Part shown: positions 50,764-63,085 of the stretch, one piece after another | Position numbering within the stretch: position 1 is the first letter of the stretch | How the letters are laid out: each line of letters opens with the position of its first letter | Assembly: GCF_003260205.1 (NCBI RefSeq) | Contig: NZ_QERF01000001.1 | Span: forward strand, 434,001 to 498,000 | DNA: 64,000 nucleotides | DNA from: Winogradskyella tangerina | GTDB lineage: Bacteria > Bacteroidota > Bacteroidia > Flavobacteriales > Flavobacteriaceae | Reading direction: 5' to 3' | The notes under the pieces: generated by a model | Seen by the model: only the letters and a program-made list of their open reading frames with translations | Database searches by the model: none | Told to the model about the DNA's origin: nothing | Program-made: the position numbers and the translations under genes

Positions 50764-53700
50764 TTAGAAATAAGCCTTTAACTGAATAATACCTGTATGA
50801 ATCACTTGAGAAGTTTCGGTTTTTCGTCCGAAATAATTAAGATTGAGATCTAAGAATTTGGTTAGTTTTTTCTGTGCTAACAAACTCCATGTGAAGTTTT
50901 GACCCGGTTGAAGGCCTTCCAACATTTGAAAGCCAACAGGTGTATTCGGATTGCCTTCAAATTCATTTTGAAAGAAATTAAATTCACCCGTTAAGGCAAT
51001 GGTTGCCGCCTTATTATAAGTAAAAGACACCCCATAATTATTCTGAACTAAAGACTCTAAACTACCAATGGTATTGTTCCTTGACGTATATTGATAGAAC
51101 ACATCAAACTGCGCATTTTCACTGAACAAATACGACAATTTAGGCTGGAAACGTTCCTCGTCGATTTCAAAATTTCGATTAGCGAAGTTCTCACTAAGGC
51201 TCTCATCTGTACCGAAACTTGCTAAGGTATTAATGAGCCAACTCTTGGCAAACTTATGGTTAAAATTGAATTGATGATTGGTTAGTTTATTCTCCTGAAA
51301 ACCTATAGATAACAAACTTCGACTCGTATTGGTTAGGAATGTATACGACGTTGTGTAGCGCTGTTTCCCACGATTATAAAACAGAACATTTCTAACACTA
51401 TTATTTAAAGCTAATTGGTTTTCCTCGTCTGTATCAAAAGGATTTAAATTAAAATTATTGCCCTCGCGACGCACCCTTCTATCAATTAAATAAGACGTCT
51501 GATTATAAAAATGCGAGAAAAATTTCTTGGTTTTATTTTCCGATTTGCTCCATTGCACAGGATTGATCGTTACGGTCTGACTCAGTCGATTTTGATGCGT
51601 TCTCACAAATACTTGATTAGGTAATAAGACTCTAATGTAATTACCCTGGTCAGCAAACTGCGCTATCTCAAATTCATTGAGTTCTTGTATACCATTCTCG
51701 TTATAGTCGATCCAGGTGTAAACGCCCTGACCAGCTTCAACTTCTACATAGGTAAAATCTTGTTGCGGTAAAGAACCCGAATTGGTTTCAAAACTGGTAT
51801 TCCACAAAACGATATTATTGAATAACTTTTGGTTATAATTCAAACGGCTATTCAAGCTTTGTTCATCTTCAGAGGTTTCGTCTTCGGCTTTAAGATCACG
51901 GAAATTGACAAATAGTTGCAGATTGGTGTTTTTATTCTGAATTAATCGCGATTTCAAGTAATAGGTATTAGAGGCATTTACCCGTTGAACAGCATTATTT
52001 CTTAAACTATCATTCAGTCGTCTAATATAGCCTACCTCCGTAAATACTTTGGTACTATCCCCAATACCGACAAAAGTTTCGTAAGCAGTAAACTTTTGAC
52101 TTAATGGTGTTAACGAATCCGTTGCAATAACGCGTTGCTCATTGTCCTCTATTCCGAATTTGACACCTACCCATTTATTATTTTTTGCGTAAACCGCTCT
52201 GTTGAATGACCTTAGAAATGTAGAATTATTAATGGTGCTTTCGCTATTTAAAAAACTCGTGTTTGAAAAAATATTGAAATTCCCCAGACGTAAATTTGCG
52301 GAAGCATTATGTCTACTCCCATTGAAATTACTCGAATAATCAAGATACTCAAAACTGTAATTGGCGGTACCTTTCTTTGAGTGAGACACCTGCAAGCCAG
52401 ACGTAAATAATAATTGATTACCAATAATGTTATTTCCCTGATCGTCTCTATTGTCCTCTAAATTCCAATCACGTAAAAATTCAGCCCGATATAAACGCTG
52501 AATGGTTCTAAAATCCTTCTGAATAAAGTCGGTATCTACTAAAGCGTTCAAATTCCAAAGGCTATCCGACTTAATCAACTTTTGGTTTATTCTGAGCTTT
52601 CCCGCAAACCCATCATTATCATCATCGTCAATATCTGAAAACAAATTGAGGTCATTTTTACTACCAGCAAGTTCAAAAAACACATCTGTTTTTTCTGAAG
52701 GTTGATAACGGCCGTTCAAAACAGCGATCTGCAAACGCTCTGGGGCAACGAGTTGGGTTATAGGCTCATAGTTTCCTTGTGGTACGCCGCCCACCGGAGG
52801 CACATATTCAAAAATATTACTAACCGCATCATCATTGAGTAAAATATAATTTCCCTGATTGGGCCCTACCAAAGTAAATCGAACACTGAATAACTGATCT
52901 TCCGGATTTTGAGAAAACACAAAGACATCTTCACCATTGATATTCTCAATTCTGTATAAAATTCTATTTTCCGAAAATGCTTCTTCCGTGGCAGAAGAGG
53001 CGACCATGAGACTTCTATCATCCCCAGCATCAGCCAAAACCTGTGTCTGCTCCGTAGATAAATTTTGTTGAAGCGGTTGATTTTTAGCATCACTTTCTGA
53101 AAATATAGAAACGTTCAAGCTAAGTTTTTCAGATTTATAGGAGCTTCCTCCAAATACTGTAAAACGCGAATAATTGCGTTCGCTAAACTGGTAATCGACG
53201 GTTATTCGCATTTCTGAAGTGATCGGATAAGTAGAGTTGAAAATGATCTCTCCCGCGTTATAATCGATGATATAATCGCGATTTTCACCACGTTCTAGTG
53301 GAACTCCATTCACATAAACAGTTTCACTTCCGGAGACAATAAGAACAAATAATTCGTTATTAGGCCCTCTTAATTTATAAGGTCCCTGATTACCTTCCTG
53401 AGCTGTAAACTGGGTCGTTGTGAATTGCCCACGTACCAACGCTCCTGAGGCAAAAACATTAGTATTATCGCTTATGTTGGCATTTACCAGTAATCCTTGT
53501 ACACGCTTCGAAAAGTTAGCAAAATAACTACTGGTATTGATCAGATCTATATCACCCGCCCTAATATTCCAGTTGTCGCTAAAGAGTTCAATAAACACCT
53601 GATCAAATTCATCTAAGCGTTGCGAATATCCACTTTCTTGCAAAGGAATATTGGCATCCTGAATGGACGCACGAAGTGACACCTTATCACTTAATTTTCC

Positions 53701-54192
53701 GGAAATCTGCAAGTCTAATTCGCTATTCAAAACCGAATTCTGATTATTTCCAATAGTAACACCACGTGAAATACTTCCGGAAGTCGTTAGGCCATCAAAA
53801 GGTGTGAATGTATTTCGTTTTTTGGTGTTTTCGAGCTTGTATAGAGCCTGTGCACCTGCAGAAGAACGATCAACAATTACTCGGTCATCTAGTTGTTTAT
53901 AAACTTTTGTCAGAAATTGTGGGTAACGCAAATATTCAATTTGAATAGAATCTAAATCCATAGGTTGCTTCCACTTCAAAATTGCTTTGGCATAGTCAAT
54001 GTCGTATAGAGTTGAATCTATAACTCTACCATCCTTTGTTTTAATAATAAATTTCGAAGGATTAATACTTACAGAATCAACCTGTATAGAGTCTTTTACT
54101 GCAAAGCGCTTCGATCTATAGTTATTAGATTTCTCTTGGGAAAACCCAAAAAAAGAAATACTGAATAAGAAAAGAAATAGCGCTTTTTTCAT
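50764..54192 (-). CDS. Large conserved outer-membrane protein
   Basis: A 1142-residue protein with a signal peptide (about 1-18, ending FGFSQ). The N-terminal part has a soluble domain of about 300 residues (including VYVNGVPLERGENRDYIIDY, about 286-305). A very long run of alternating strands ends in the barrel signal LKAYF. Repeated polar stretches such as SLRASIQDANIPLQESGYSQ (about 160-180) belong to the same conserved family seen across Bacteroidota, with no known role. It is transcribed alone from the minus strand. Confidence 0.75.
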   Translation of the reverse strand: MKKALFLFLFSISFFGFSQEKSNNYRSKRFAVKDSIQVDSVSINPSKFIIKTKDGRVIDSTLYDIDYAKAILKWKQPMDLDSIQIEYLRYPQFLTKVYKQLDDRVIVDRSSAGAQALYKLENTKKRNTFTPFDGLTTSGSISRGVTIGNNQNSVLNSELDLQISGKLSDKVSLRASIQDANIPLQESGYSQRLDEFDQVFIELFSDNWNIRAGDIDLINTSSYFANFSKRVQGLLVNANISDNTNVFASGALVRGQFTTTQFTAQEGNQGPYKLRGPNNELFVLIVSGSETVYVNGVPLERGENRDYIIDYNAGEIIFNSTYPITSEMRITVDYQFSERNYSRFTVFGGSSYKSEKLSLNVSIFSESDAKNQPLQQNLSTEQTQVLADAGDDRSLMVASSATEEAFSENRILYRIENINGEDVFVFSQNPEDQLFSVRFTLVGPNQGNYILLNDDAVSNIFEYVPPVGGVPQGNYEPITQLVAPERLQIAVLNGRYQPSEKTDVFFELAGSKNDLNLFSDIDDDDNDGFAGKLRINQKLIKSDSLWNLNALVDTDFIQKDFRTIQRLYRAEFLRDWNLEDNRDDQGNNIIGNQLLFTSGLQVSHSKKGTANYSFEYLDYSSNFNGSRHNASANLRLGNFNIFSNTSFLNSESTINNSTFLRSFNRAVYAKNNKWVGVKFGIEDNEQRVIATDSLTPLSQKFTAYETFVGIGDSTKVFTEVGYIRRLNDSLRNNAVQRVNASNTYYLKSRLIQNKNTNLQLFVNFRDLKAEDETSEDEQSLNSRLNYNQKLFNNIVLWNTSFETNSGSLPQQDFTYVEVEAGQGVYTWIDYNENGIQELNEFEIAQFADQGNYIRVLLPNQVFVRTHQNRLSQTVTINPVQWSKSENKTKKFFSHFYNQTSYLIDRRVRREGNNFNLNPFDTDEENQLALNNSVRNVLFYNRGKQRYTTSYTFLTNTSRSLLSIGFQENKLTNHQFNFNHKFAKSWLINTLASFGTDESLSENFANRNFEIDEERFQPKLSYLFSENAQFDVFYQYTSRNNTIGSLESLVQNNYGVSFTYNKAATIALTGEFNFFQNEFEGNPNTPVGFQMLEGLQPGQNFTWSLLAQKKLTKFLDLNLNYFGRKTETSQVIHTGIIQLKAYF

Positions 54193-54325
54193 GTAGAATA
54201 ATAACTACTTAAAACTTGAAATATTTTATTGTTAAAATAGGCTCAAATTAATAGTGTAAAAGTAGCTTATTATTTAATTTAGACCTTTATAGGAAACTTA
54301 GAAAATAAACCAACCAAATTAAAGT

Positions 54326-55087
54326 ATGAAAATTGCATCTTATAACGTCAATGGTATTAGAGCCGCCATTAACAAAGGTTTTATTGATTGGTTAAAAGCC
54401 ACGAATCCAGACGTTATTTGTCTTCAGGAAATAAAAGCTTTAGAAGAACAACTCGATCTCGACCTGTTTCGTGAAGCGGGTTACCATCACAACTATTGGT
54501 TTAGCGCCCAGAAAAAAGGCTATAGTGGTGTGGCTGTACTTTGTAAAACAGAACCCGATCATATAGAAGTTGGTACGGGAATAGAATCGATGGATTTTGA
54601 AGGTCGCAATCTTAGAGTGGATTACAGTGATGTATCCATAATGAGCATGTATTTACCCTCAGGAACCAATGATGCACGGTTGGCCCATAAGTTTGAATAT
54701 ATGGATCTCATCTATGACTATCTGAATGCTCTCAGAAACGATAAACCAAATCTTGTTGTCTGTGGCGATTATAATATTTGTCATGAGCCCATTGATATTC
54801 ATAACCCAAAGATGAAAGGGGTTTCAGGATATTTACCTGAAGAACGCGAATGGCTAGGTAAGTTTATCGATAGCGGTTTTATAGATAGCTTTAGATACTT
54901 ACATCCCGAGAAACAAGAGTTTTCCTGGTGGAGCTACCGTGCCAATGCTAGAGCAAATAATAAAGGCTGGCGCTTAGATTATGCTATGGTTAGTGAGCCT
55001 TTACAAGAAAAAATTAAACGAAGCGTTATACTAACCGAGGCAGTGCATAGCGATCATTGCCCAATCTTATTAGAACTCGATTTATAA
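54326..55087 (+). CDS. xth: Exodeoxyribonuclease III
   Basis: A 253-residue nuclease of the ExoIII/APE1 family, acting at abasic sites in base excision repair. The catalytic blocks are visible: NVNGIRAA (about 8-15), LQEIKA with E35, CGDYNICHEPIDI (about 147-159), WSYRANARANNKGWRLDYAM (about 207-226, in outline) and the SDHCPI end with the catalytic D-H pair. No other repair gene is adjacent. The OmpA gene follows after 21 bases. Confidence 0.96.
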   Translation: MKIASYNVNGIRAAINKGFIDWLKATNPDVICLQEIKALEEQLDLDLFREAGYHHNYWFSAQKKGYSGVAVLCKTEPDHIEVGTGIESMDFEGRNLRVDYSDVSIMSMYLPSGTNDARLAHKFEYMDLIYDYLNALRNDKPNLVVCGDYNICHEPIDIHNPKMKGVSGYLPEEREWLGKFIDSGFIDSFRYLHPEKQEFSWWSYRANARANNKGWRLDYAMVSEPLQEKIKRSVILTEAVHSDHCPILLELDL

Positions 55088-55108
55088 ATTAAGAACAAAT
55101 CAATTCAT

Positions 55109-56068
55109 ATGATCAAAAGACTTTCATTAATAGCACTTATTTTGGTGACACTAAGCTCATGTGTGTCGAAAAAAATATACACAGATCTTGAAGACAAATA
55201 CGCCAATCTCAAAAAAGAAAACCGTCGTTTAACCGATGATCTAGAATCCACAACGGCCGATAAAAATAAACTGGCCAATGACCTAAATAGCTTACAAGCT
55301 GCCTATGACGAGGCTGTAAAAGAAAGAGATCAATTACGATCAGACTATGCCGCATCGCAAACAAATCTTGAGAACTTAAAAGCTTCTTATGAAGCATTAG
55401 AGAAGAATAGTTCTGCTGAAATTGCAAAAAACTCAAAGAAAAATCGTGAGCTTTTAGCACAACTTGAAGCTAAAGAACAAGCACTTGCCGCCGAAAACGA
55501 ACGCCTTCAAAAACTAAAAAAAGAATTGGATAGTCGTTCTCAGCGCGTTGCCGAACTCGAAAGTGTTATTGCTGCCAAGGACGCCAATATGCGCGCCCTA
55601 AAGGATGCCATTTCTAAAGCTTTAACTAACTTTGAGGGGAAAGGATTAACTGTTGAGCAGCGCGATGGGAAAGTTTATGTTTCTATGGAAAATAAACTGC
55701 TTTTTAATTCTGGTAGCTGGTCCGTTGGTACTGAAGGTCGTAAAGCTGTAAACCAACTTGGTAATGTGTTAGCTGAAAACCCAGATATTGCCATTCTAAT
55801 AGAAGGCCATACTGATAATGATCCGTATAAAGGCAATGCGCAATTGAGCGGAAATTGGGATCTATCGACGAAGCGTGCCACAGCGATTGTAAATATTCTA
55901 CGTGAAAATGCTTCTATAAATCCAGAAAATTTAACTGCTGCTGGTCGTGGAGAATACGCGCCAATAGCGAGTAATGATACTGCAGAAGGCAAAGCTAAAA
56001 ATAGACGTATCGAAGTTATACTCACACCTAAATTAGATGAGATCTCGAAACTATTGAATGATATCTAA
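55109..56068 (+). CDS. OmpA family lipoprotein with coiled coil
   Basis: A 319-residue lipoprotein (signal ending LSSC, cysteine at 18). A long coiled coil (about 25-170, heptads of L, K and E) is followed by an OmpA-like peptidoglycan-binding domain (about 190-310) with EGHTDNDPY, STKRATAIVNIL and AGRGEYAPIASND. It anchors the outer membrane to the cell wall. It is followed closely by the VCBS lipoprotein gene (five bases), so the two probably share a transcript. Confidence 0.9.
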   Translation: MIKRLSLIALILVTLSSCVSKKIYTDLEDKYANLKKENRRLTDDLESTTADKNKLANDLNSLQAAYDEAVKERDQLRSDYAASQTNLENLKASYEALEKNSSAEIAKNSKKNRELLAQLEAKEQALAAENERLQKLKKELDSRSQRVAELESVIAAKDANMRALKDAISKALTNFEGKGLTVEQRDGKVYVSMENKLLFNSGSWSVGTEGRKAVNQLGNVLAENPDIAILIEGHTDNDPYKGNAQLSGNWDLSTKRATAIVNILRENASINPENLTAAGRGEYAPIASNDTAEGKAKNRRIEVILTPKLDEISKLLNDI

Positions 56069-56073
56069 ACTCT

Positions 56074-59000
56074 ATGCGAATTCGTAGATGCAACACAATA
56101 AACATCTTCGCATTACTTTTATTACTGCTTGGTTTTAATTGTAAAGAATCATCTGAGCCCTACGATGATGGTTCAGGTACCTTGTTTACATCAATTCCTG
56201 AAAGTCATTCAAACATAGATTTTCGAAATACAATTGAAGAAACCCCAGAATTCAACTTTTTGAACTATAGCTATATCTACAATGGCGGTGGTGTTGCCGT
56301 TGGGGACATCAATAATGACGGCCTCGACGATTTGTATTTTACCTCAAATCAGCAATCCAATAAATTATATCTCAACAAGGGTAATTTTCAATTTGAAGAC
56401 ATCACCGACAGCGCTGGTGTAAGTGACCAAGAAGGCTGGTCGACTGGTGTGACGATGATAGATATTAACAATGACGGCTGGCTAGATATTTATGTTTGCA
56501 AGTCGGGATCTTTAAATAATCGCAGTTTAAGACAAAATAAACTTTACATCAATCAGAAGGATAATACCTTCAAAGATGAAGCGCTAAACTATGGATTAAA
56601 GGAATACAGCTTTTCTACTCAAGCTTACTTTTTTGACTATGACAAGGACGGCGATCTCGATATCTATTTGGTAAATCATAGCACCGATGCAAATGCTAAA
56701 ACCCTAATCTTAAGCCCTCAACAACAAGCTAGCCTAAAAATCGATAGTAGAGATATTCTATTCAAAAATGAAAATGGCATCTATAAAAATGTTTCGAGAG
56801 ACTCAGGAATTTCAAGTATGAAAGCTTGGGGTTTGAGTGCCTCTATTGGAGATTTCAATAATGACTCGTGGCCAGATATCTACGTTGCCAATGACTTTTT
56901 CGAACCCGACTTTCTCTACATCAATAATCAGGATGGAACATTTACCAATGAAATTCTGAAGGCCTTTAAGCACATTCCAAACAACAGTATGGGGTCTGAT
57001 TTTGCTGATATCAATAATGATCTCTATCCCGATCTTGTAGTGCTAGATATGATGGCGGCCGATAGAAAACGCGGAAAGGAAAATATGGCGTCTATGGATA
57101 CCGATCAGTTTAATCGCATGGTAGCACAAGGTTTTCATCATCAATATATGTCTAATATGTTGCAATTGAATAACGGCAATACTACTTACAGCGACATCGG
57201 TCAATTCTCAGGAATTGCCAAAACCGACTGGAGTTGGGCACCCTTAATTGCAGATTTTAATAATGATGGCCTTAATGATCTTTTTGTTACCAACGGCATT
57301 GAAAAGGATTTGGCTAATCAGGATTTTAGAACCGCAATGCGTGGAAAAGATCTAAGTAATATCCAACAAGAAAGTCTAGATGAAGCTCTGGAGTTAATCC
57401 CATCTGCAAAGCTGCCCAATTATATGTTTATCAATAAAGGAGATTACAAGTTTGAAGATCGTTCTAAAGACCTTGGTTTTGACGCTGCGATCAATTCTAA
57501 CGGTGCTGCTTATGCAGATTTAGACAATGACGGCGATCTTGATTTGGTGATAAACAATCAATCGGATAAGGCTTCGATTTATAGAAATAATTCTGAAGCA
57601 AATTTCCTTAATATCAGTTTGAAAGGCCCTGAACAAAACATTGGCGGTATTGGAACCAGAATTGAGCTTTACTCTGGCGACAACAAGCAATTAAGAGAAC
57701 TTCATGTGAGCAGAGGCTACCAATCGTCTGTAGGACATTCAGTGAATTTTGGCTTGGGTGAATCTACTAAAGTTGACAGTCTGAAAGTAATCTGGCCAGA
57801 TAACAAGATCGAAATTCTAACCAATATTGCTGCAAACAGTACTTTGAATTTTAATTATGCAAATGCATCAGCCACGGCTGACCAACCAATCGAAAAAGAA
57901 AAACTTTTTAGCAGAATTTCACCTTCACAATTAGGCATCACTTATGAGCACAAGACCGTTACATCTGATGACTATGCTATTCAGTTGCTATTGCCCCAAA
58001 AGCAATCAACTATAGATAATTCCCTACAAGTGGCCGACGTTAACAATGATGGATTAGATGATTTTTTTGTTGGAAACACAAGTGGTCGTCCTTCAGAATT
58101 ATATATTCAAACGAGGCAAGGAACTTTCAATAAGTCTAACCAAAAGTTATTTCAAAGCAACATAAAACTTAATGACAACAATGCGTTGTTTTTCGATGCA
58201 GATAACGATAATGATTTAGATCTCTATGTGGCCTCTGGAAATTATCACGAGATTGATAAAATCAGACTACATCAAGATCGTCTGTATATTAATAATGGTA
58301 AGGGTATCTTTTCCAAAGGGCAATTACCCGAAATGCTGAGTATAACAAAAGCTATTGCCGCAGGTGATTTTGATAACGATGGCGACATAGACCTCTTTGT
58401 TGGTGGCCGTGTTATCTCACGTAAATACCCCGAGGCTCCTGAGTCTTATCTGTTAGAAAATAGAAATGGGCAATTTGTAAATGTGACTTCGCAAAAGGCC
58501 GAAGGTTTGAAAGCCGTTGGATTAGTTAATGATGCAATTTTTTCAGATTATGATAATGATGGAGACCATGATTTGATTGTTGTAGGCGAATGGATGCCGG
58601 TAACATTTTTTAATAATGATAATGGTACATTCACAAAAGATGAACTATTAAGCTCCAATAATTCAGGGTGGTTTCAAACGATTAAAGTGCGTGATATTGA
58701 TGGTGATGGCGATGAGGATTATTTCGTTGGAAATTTTGGTCAAAACAATAAGTTCCATCCTTCAGAAAAGAAACCACTACATATTTACGCCAATTATTTT
58801 GATGATAATAATAGCTACGATATTGCGTTAACCAAAGAATCTGATGGTGATCTTTTCCCTGTTCGTGGTAAAGAATGTTCGTCTGAACAAACGCCATTCC
58901 TAAAGGAAAAAATTGGCACCTATAGTGAATTTGCTAATTCAAATATTTTTGATGTCTACGGACAGGAGAATATTGATACGGCTTTACATCTGCAAGCTTC

Positions 59001-59361
59001 AAGCTTTAGCTCTTATTACATCGAAAATAAAGGTGATCAGAATTTTGAATACCATCCTTTACCGAATGAAGCACAGTTTGGACCTACATTAGATTTCGAG
59101 TTTATTGACATAAATAATGACGGTACACTTGAAGTTATTGGTGTTGGAGCTATCTATGATGCCGAAGTAGAGACCATTCGTTACGATGCTTCAAATGGCT
59201 TTATTTTGAACTTAAATGACGGTGTGATATCAACTTATCAGAATTTGATTAATATCACTTCCAAAGAAGCCAAAGCAATTGAGCGCATAATAATTAAAGG
59301 GCAACCACACCTTTTAATTTTGAATGCCAATGATGAACTCGATATATTACGATTGAAATAA
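56074..59361 (+). CDS. VCBS/FG-GAP repeat lipoprotein with ASPIC/UnbV domain
   Basis: A 1095-residue lipoprotein (signal ending GFNC, cysteine about 23). Many FG-GAP/VCBS repeats with calcium-type DxDxDG loops run through it (DINNDGLDDLYF, DYDKDGDLDIYL, DVNNDGLDDFFV, DFDNDGDIDLFV). An ASPIC/UnbV domain lies at about 510-595: KGPEQNIGGIGTRIELY and SVNFGLGES. This CRTAC1-like beta-propeller design is common on the surface of marine Bacteroidota and binds carbohydrates or proteins, but no ligand is known. It is the last gene of the OmpA transcript. Confidence 0.9.
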   Translation: MRIRRCNTINIFALLLLLLGFNCKESSEPYDDGSGTLFTSIPESHSNIDFRNTIEETPEFNFLNYSYIYNGGGVAVGDINNDGLDDLYFTSNQQSNKLYLNKGNFQFEDITDSAGVSDQEGWSTGVTMIDINNDGWLDIYVCKSGSLNNRSLRQNKLYINQKDNTFKDEALNYGLKEYSFSTQAYFFDYDKDGDLDIYLVNHSTDANAKTLILSPQQQASLKIDSRDILFKNENGIYKNVSRDSGISSMKAWGLSASIGDFNNDSWPDIYVANDFFEPDFLYINNQDGTFTNEILKAFKHIPNNSMGSDFADINNDLYPDLVVLDMMAADRKRGKENMASMDTDQFNRMVAQGFHHQYMSNMLQLNNGNTTYSDIGQFSGIAKTDWSWAPLIADFNNDGLNDLFVTNGIEKDLANQDFRTAMRGKDLSNIQQESLDEALELIPSAKLPNYMFINKGDYKFEDRSKDLGFDAAINSNGAAYADLDNDGDLDLVINNQSDKASIYRNNSEANFLNISLKGPEQNIGGIGTRIELYSGDNKQLRELHVSRGYQSSVGHSVNFGLGESTKVDSLKVIWPDNKIEILTNIAANSTLNFNYANASATADQPIEKEKLFSRISPSQLGITYEHKTVTSDDYAIQLLLPQKQSTIDNSLQVADVNNDGLDDFFVGNTSGRPSELYIQTRQGTFNKSNQKLFQSNIKLNDNNALFFDADNDNDLDLYVASGNYHEIDKIRLHQDRLYINNGKGIFSKGQLPEMLSITKAIAAGDFDNDGDIDLFVGGRVISRKYPEAPESYLLENRNGQFVNVTSQKAEGLKAVGLVNDAIFSDYDNDGDHDLIVVGEWMPVTFFNNDNGTFTKDELLSSNNSGWFQTIKVRDIDGDGDEDYFVGNFGQNNKFHPSEKKPLHIYANYFDDNNSYDIALTKESDGDLFPVRGKECSSEQTPFLKEKIGTYSEFANSNIFDVYGQENIDTALHLQASSFSSYYIENKGDQNFEYHPLPNEAQFGPTLDFEFIDINNDGTLEVIGVGAIYDAEVETIRYDASNGFILNLNDGVISTYQNLINITSKEAKAIERIIIKGQPHLLILNANDELDILRLK

Positions 59362-59364
59362 AAA

Positions 59365-59393
59365 AACCACAAGACGAATCTTGTGGTTTTATA
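59365..59393. terminator. Bidirectional terminator between the VCBS gene and atpC
   Basis: AAAACCACAAGA/TCTTGTGGTTTT with loop CGAA has A and T runs at its ends, so it can end both convergent transcripts. Confidence 0.88.
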
Positions 59394-59413
59394 TATGATA
59401 GAACGACTAAATC

Positions 59414-59707
59414 TTAGTCCGCTAATATAATTAGCTTGTTATCTTTCATTTCTATAGTACCAGAATTTATCTTTACCGTTAAGACTTTATTGTCGTCATT
59501 GTGAGGAACCACAGCGGCATGCAATTCATCAAACTCTAAATGACTTTGAGAATGCGTCTTTACTCTGATAGTCCCTTCTTTAAGAATCGAAACAATTGGA
59601 GCGTGATCTTTTAACATCTCGAACTCTCCACTCACTCCTGGCACAACTACAGAGTCGACTTCCGAACTAAATAAAGTGGCTTCTGGTGATACAATTTCTA
59701 AATACAT
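59414..59707 (-). CDS. atpC: ATP synthase epsilon chain (short form)
   Basis: A 97-residue subunit of the F1 rotor. It has the N-terminal beta-sandwich (YLEIVSPEATLFSSEV, VVPGVSGEFEML, GTIRVKT) but lacks the C-terminal helical domain that inhibits ATP hydrolysis in E. coli. This short form is usual in Bacteroidota. The stop of atpD lies 59 bases upstream and the genes share a transcript. Confidence 0.93.
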   Translation of the reverse strand: MYLEIVSPEATLFSSEVDSVVVPGVSGEFEMLKDHAPIVSILKEGTIRVKTHSQSHLEFDELHAAVVPHNDDNKVLTVKINSGTIEMKDNKLIILAD

Positions 59708-59727
59708 AATTTTTGAGTTTGTAGTTT

Positions 59728-59764
59728 GCAGTCACTGAAATCTGTTTACTGAGACTGCCTACTA
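59728..59764. repeat. TACTG-type repeat between atpD and atpC
   Basis: Units CACTG, TTACTG, ACTG and CTACT recur here, of the same kind as at 21519-21588 and 34745-34800 but weaker. It fills most of the 59-base gap between the two genes. Confidence 0.45.
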
Positions 59765-59766
59765 GA

Positions 59767-61414
<1,648 letters not shown>

Positions 61415-61433
61415 ATTAAATGTTCTTTTCTAA

Positions 61434-63062
61434 TTATTGCAACAATGGCGAGTAATTTGTTGGGAAATCACCAGCTTTTGCAACGTTATCTGAAGCCATG
61501 AAATTAGAACCATAAGTTGCATCAATAGCTTCTAAGAAACTATTGGCCATAAGTGCATAACCTCTGGCTGTAAGATGTATACCGTCTAAACTTACTAATC
61601 CTCCAAATACAAGATCCGTGTTCATTAAGTAATCATCGAACATAATTCCTGTTGTAGATGCTTCTGTTAGAATAGCGTTCACATCAACAAATGCCAATCC
61701 GTTAGCTGCAGCTACATTAGCAATAGTTGCATTAAAGCCATCAACGGCCATTGCTATTTCATCAGTCTCCGCAGGTACTAATACCCATCTATCATCTAAA
61801 GGATATGTAATGCCTTCAACTGCAAACTGACCTGCAAGGTCCGCAGGAATACCGTTTCCTGTTAAGAAGTTAAAGAAATCACTATTTACAGTACCGATAA
61901 CAGTACTACTTGGTAAGGTTAATAAATCATTGTCATTTGCTTGACGTGCTTGTCCATAAGTTGCTCCTAATAAATTAGCCACTAATGGCGCTGCTGCTGC
62001 TGGTAATCCTAATGATTCTACAAAGAATGGGAATGTTGGACTCGCATTAAAGGCAGCGATCATTTGTGCTGAAATATCAGTTAAACTTTCGTCTCTAATA
62101 ACTACTGGACTGGCAGAAGTCTCAGAGAATACAATTGCTCTATCTCCTTGTCCAAGCGCCTCAAATACCAAATTGATCTGGCCAAAAATGCCATTCAACG
62201 TTGGGATTAATGGCCCGAATGCTGGATTTGATGGATCGAGAGCATCAACAGGAACAGCTGTAAAATATGGTAAGCTTGTAACATAAGGAATATTAGTCAC
62301 CGCACCTTGAGCACCGTTTGCCGTCATTGTTGTTATAATAGTATTGAATGCGAAATCGAAAGTAGCCTGATCTGTAATCTGATCTATACTTGCATCTCCA
62401 CCTTGAGTAGCATAACCTAAAACGTCATTACCACCAATTAAATCTGCAGTAAAGAAAGTTGGATTCTGGCTAGCTGCAAGTTCTAGAACTGTAGCATCAG
62501 GTGTTCCACCTGTAAGTCTTACCGCATAAGGATTTGCTGCAGCTGGAAAATTAGCAATGTTACCATAACCTGGTGCAATAAAGTGGAAACTCTTTGCTCC
62601 TGGAACACCTACATTATTGAATGGTCCGGTTGGGTTATTTAGAACAATATCGGTTCCAACAGTCACCGGGCCAATAACTGATTCTAATGGCACAGGTCCT
62701 GCACCACCGAAGACTAATCTAGGATTTGTAATTCTTGTACCGCCTGCGGCTAAACCTCCAAAATTATCACTCATCCAAGGTTGAGTAAATTCTCCTCCAC
62801 CAACGTTTGCAAATTGCTGAGCTAAAATATTTGGAAAAGAATTCTCCTGAGCTGCTATAAACAGACCATTATCTGTAAATCCGGCTGTAAATGATGGACC
62901 TATGGATACGTAGTTTGAGAAATCTGCCGTTCCTGCTGACGGATCTGGTAAAGGATCTGGCGTAGGGTTAGATCTTTCTCTTAAATCTTCAACGAGTTCA
63001 TTCTCGCACGCTACCAATCCTAAGGTTAGAACAGCCAGCATTATATATTTAAATTGTTTCAT
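61434..63062 (-). CDS. SGNH/GDSL hydrolase-family lipoprotein
   Basis: A 542-residue lipoprotein (signal ending GLVAC, cysteine at 19). Block I reads GPSFTAG (55-61) with the presumed nucleophile S57, but the usual Asp of GDS is Pro. Block III is IGGNDV (about 188-193). Block V is SLDGIHLTARGYA with D493 and H496, the catalytic pair. It is likely an esterase or lipase at the outer membrane. It follows 23 bases after the TonB receptor gene on the same strand, and the two form a pair. Confidence 0.85.
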   Translation of the reverse strand: MKQFKYIMLAVLTLGLVACENELVEDLRERSNPTPDPLPDPSAGTADFSNYVSIGPSFTAGFTDNGLFIAAQENSFPNILAQQFANVGGGEFTQPWMSDNFGGLAAGGTRITNPRLVFGGAGPVPLESVIGPVTVGTDIVLNNPTGPFNNVGVPGAKSFHFIAPGYGNIANFPAAANPYAVRLTGGTPDATVLELAASQNPTFFTADLIGGNDVLGYATQGGDASIDQITDQATFDFAFNTIITTMTANGAQGAVTNIPYVTSLPYFTAVPVDALDPSNPAFGPLIPTLNGIFGQINLVFEALGQGDRAIVFSETSASPVVIRDESLTDISAQMIAAFNASPTFPFFVESLGLPAAAAPLVANLLGATYGQARQANDNDLLTLPSSTVIGTVNSDFFNFLTGNGIPADLAGQFAVEGITYPLDDRWVLVPAETDEIAMAVDGFNATIANVAAANGLAFVDVNAILTEASTTGIMFDDYLMNTDLVFGGLVSLDGIHLTARGYALMANSFLEAIDATYGSNFMASDNVAKAGDFPTNYSPLLQ

Positions 63063-63085
63063 TTTGAATAATTTCTTTTCCGTTA

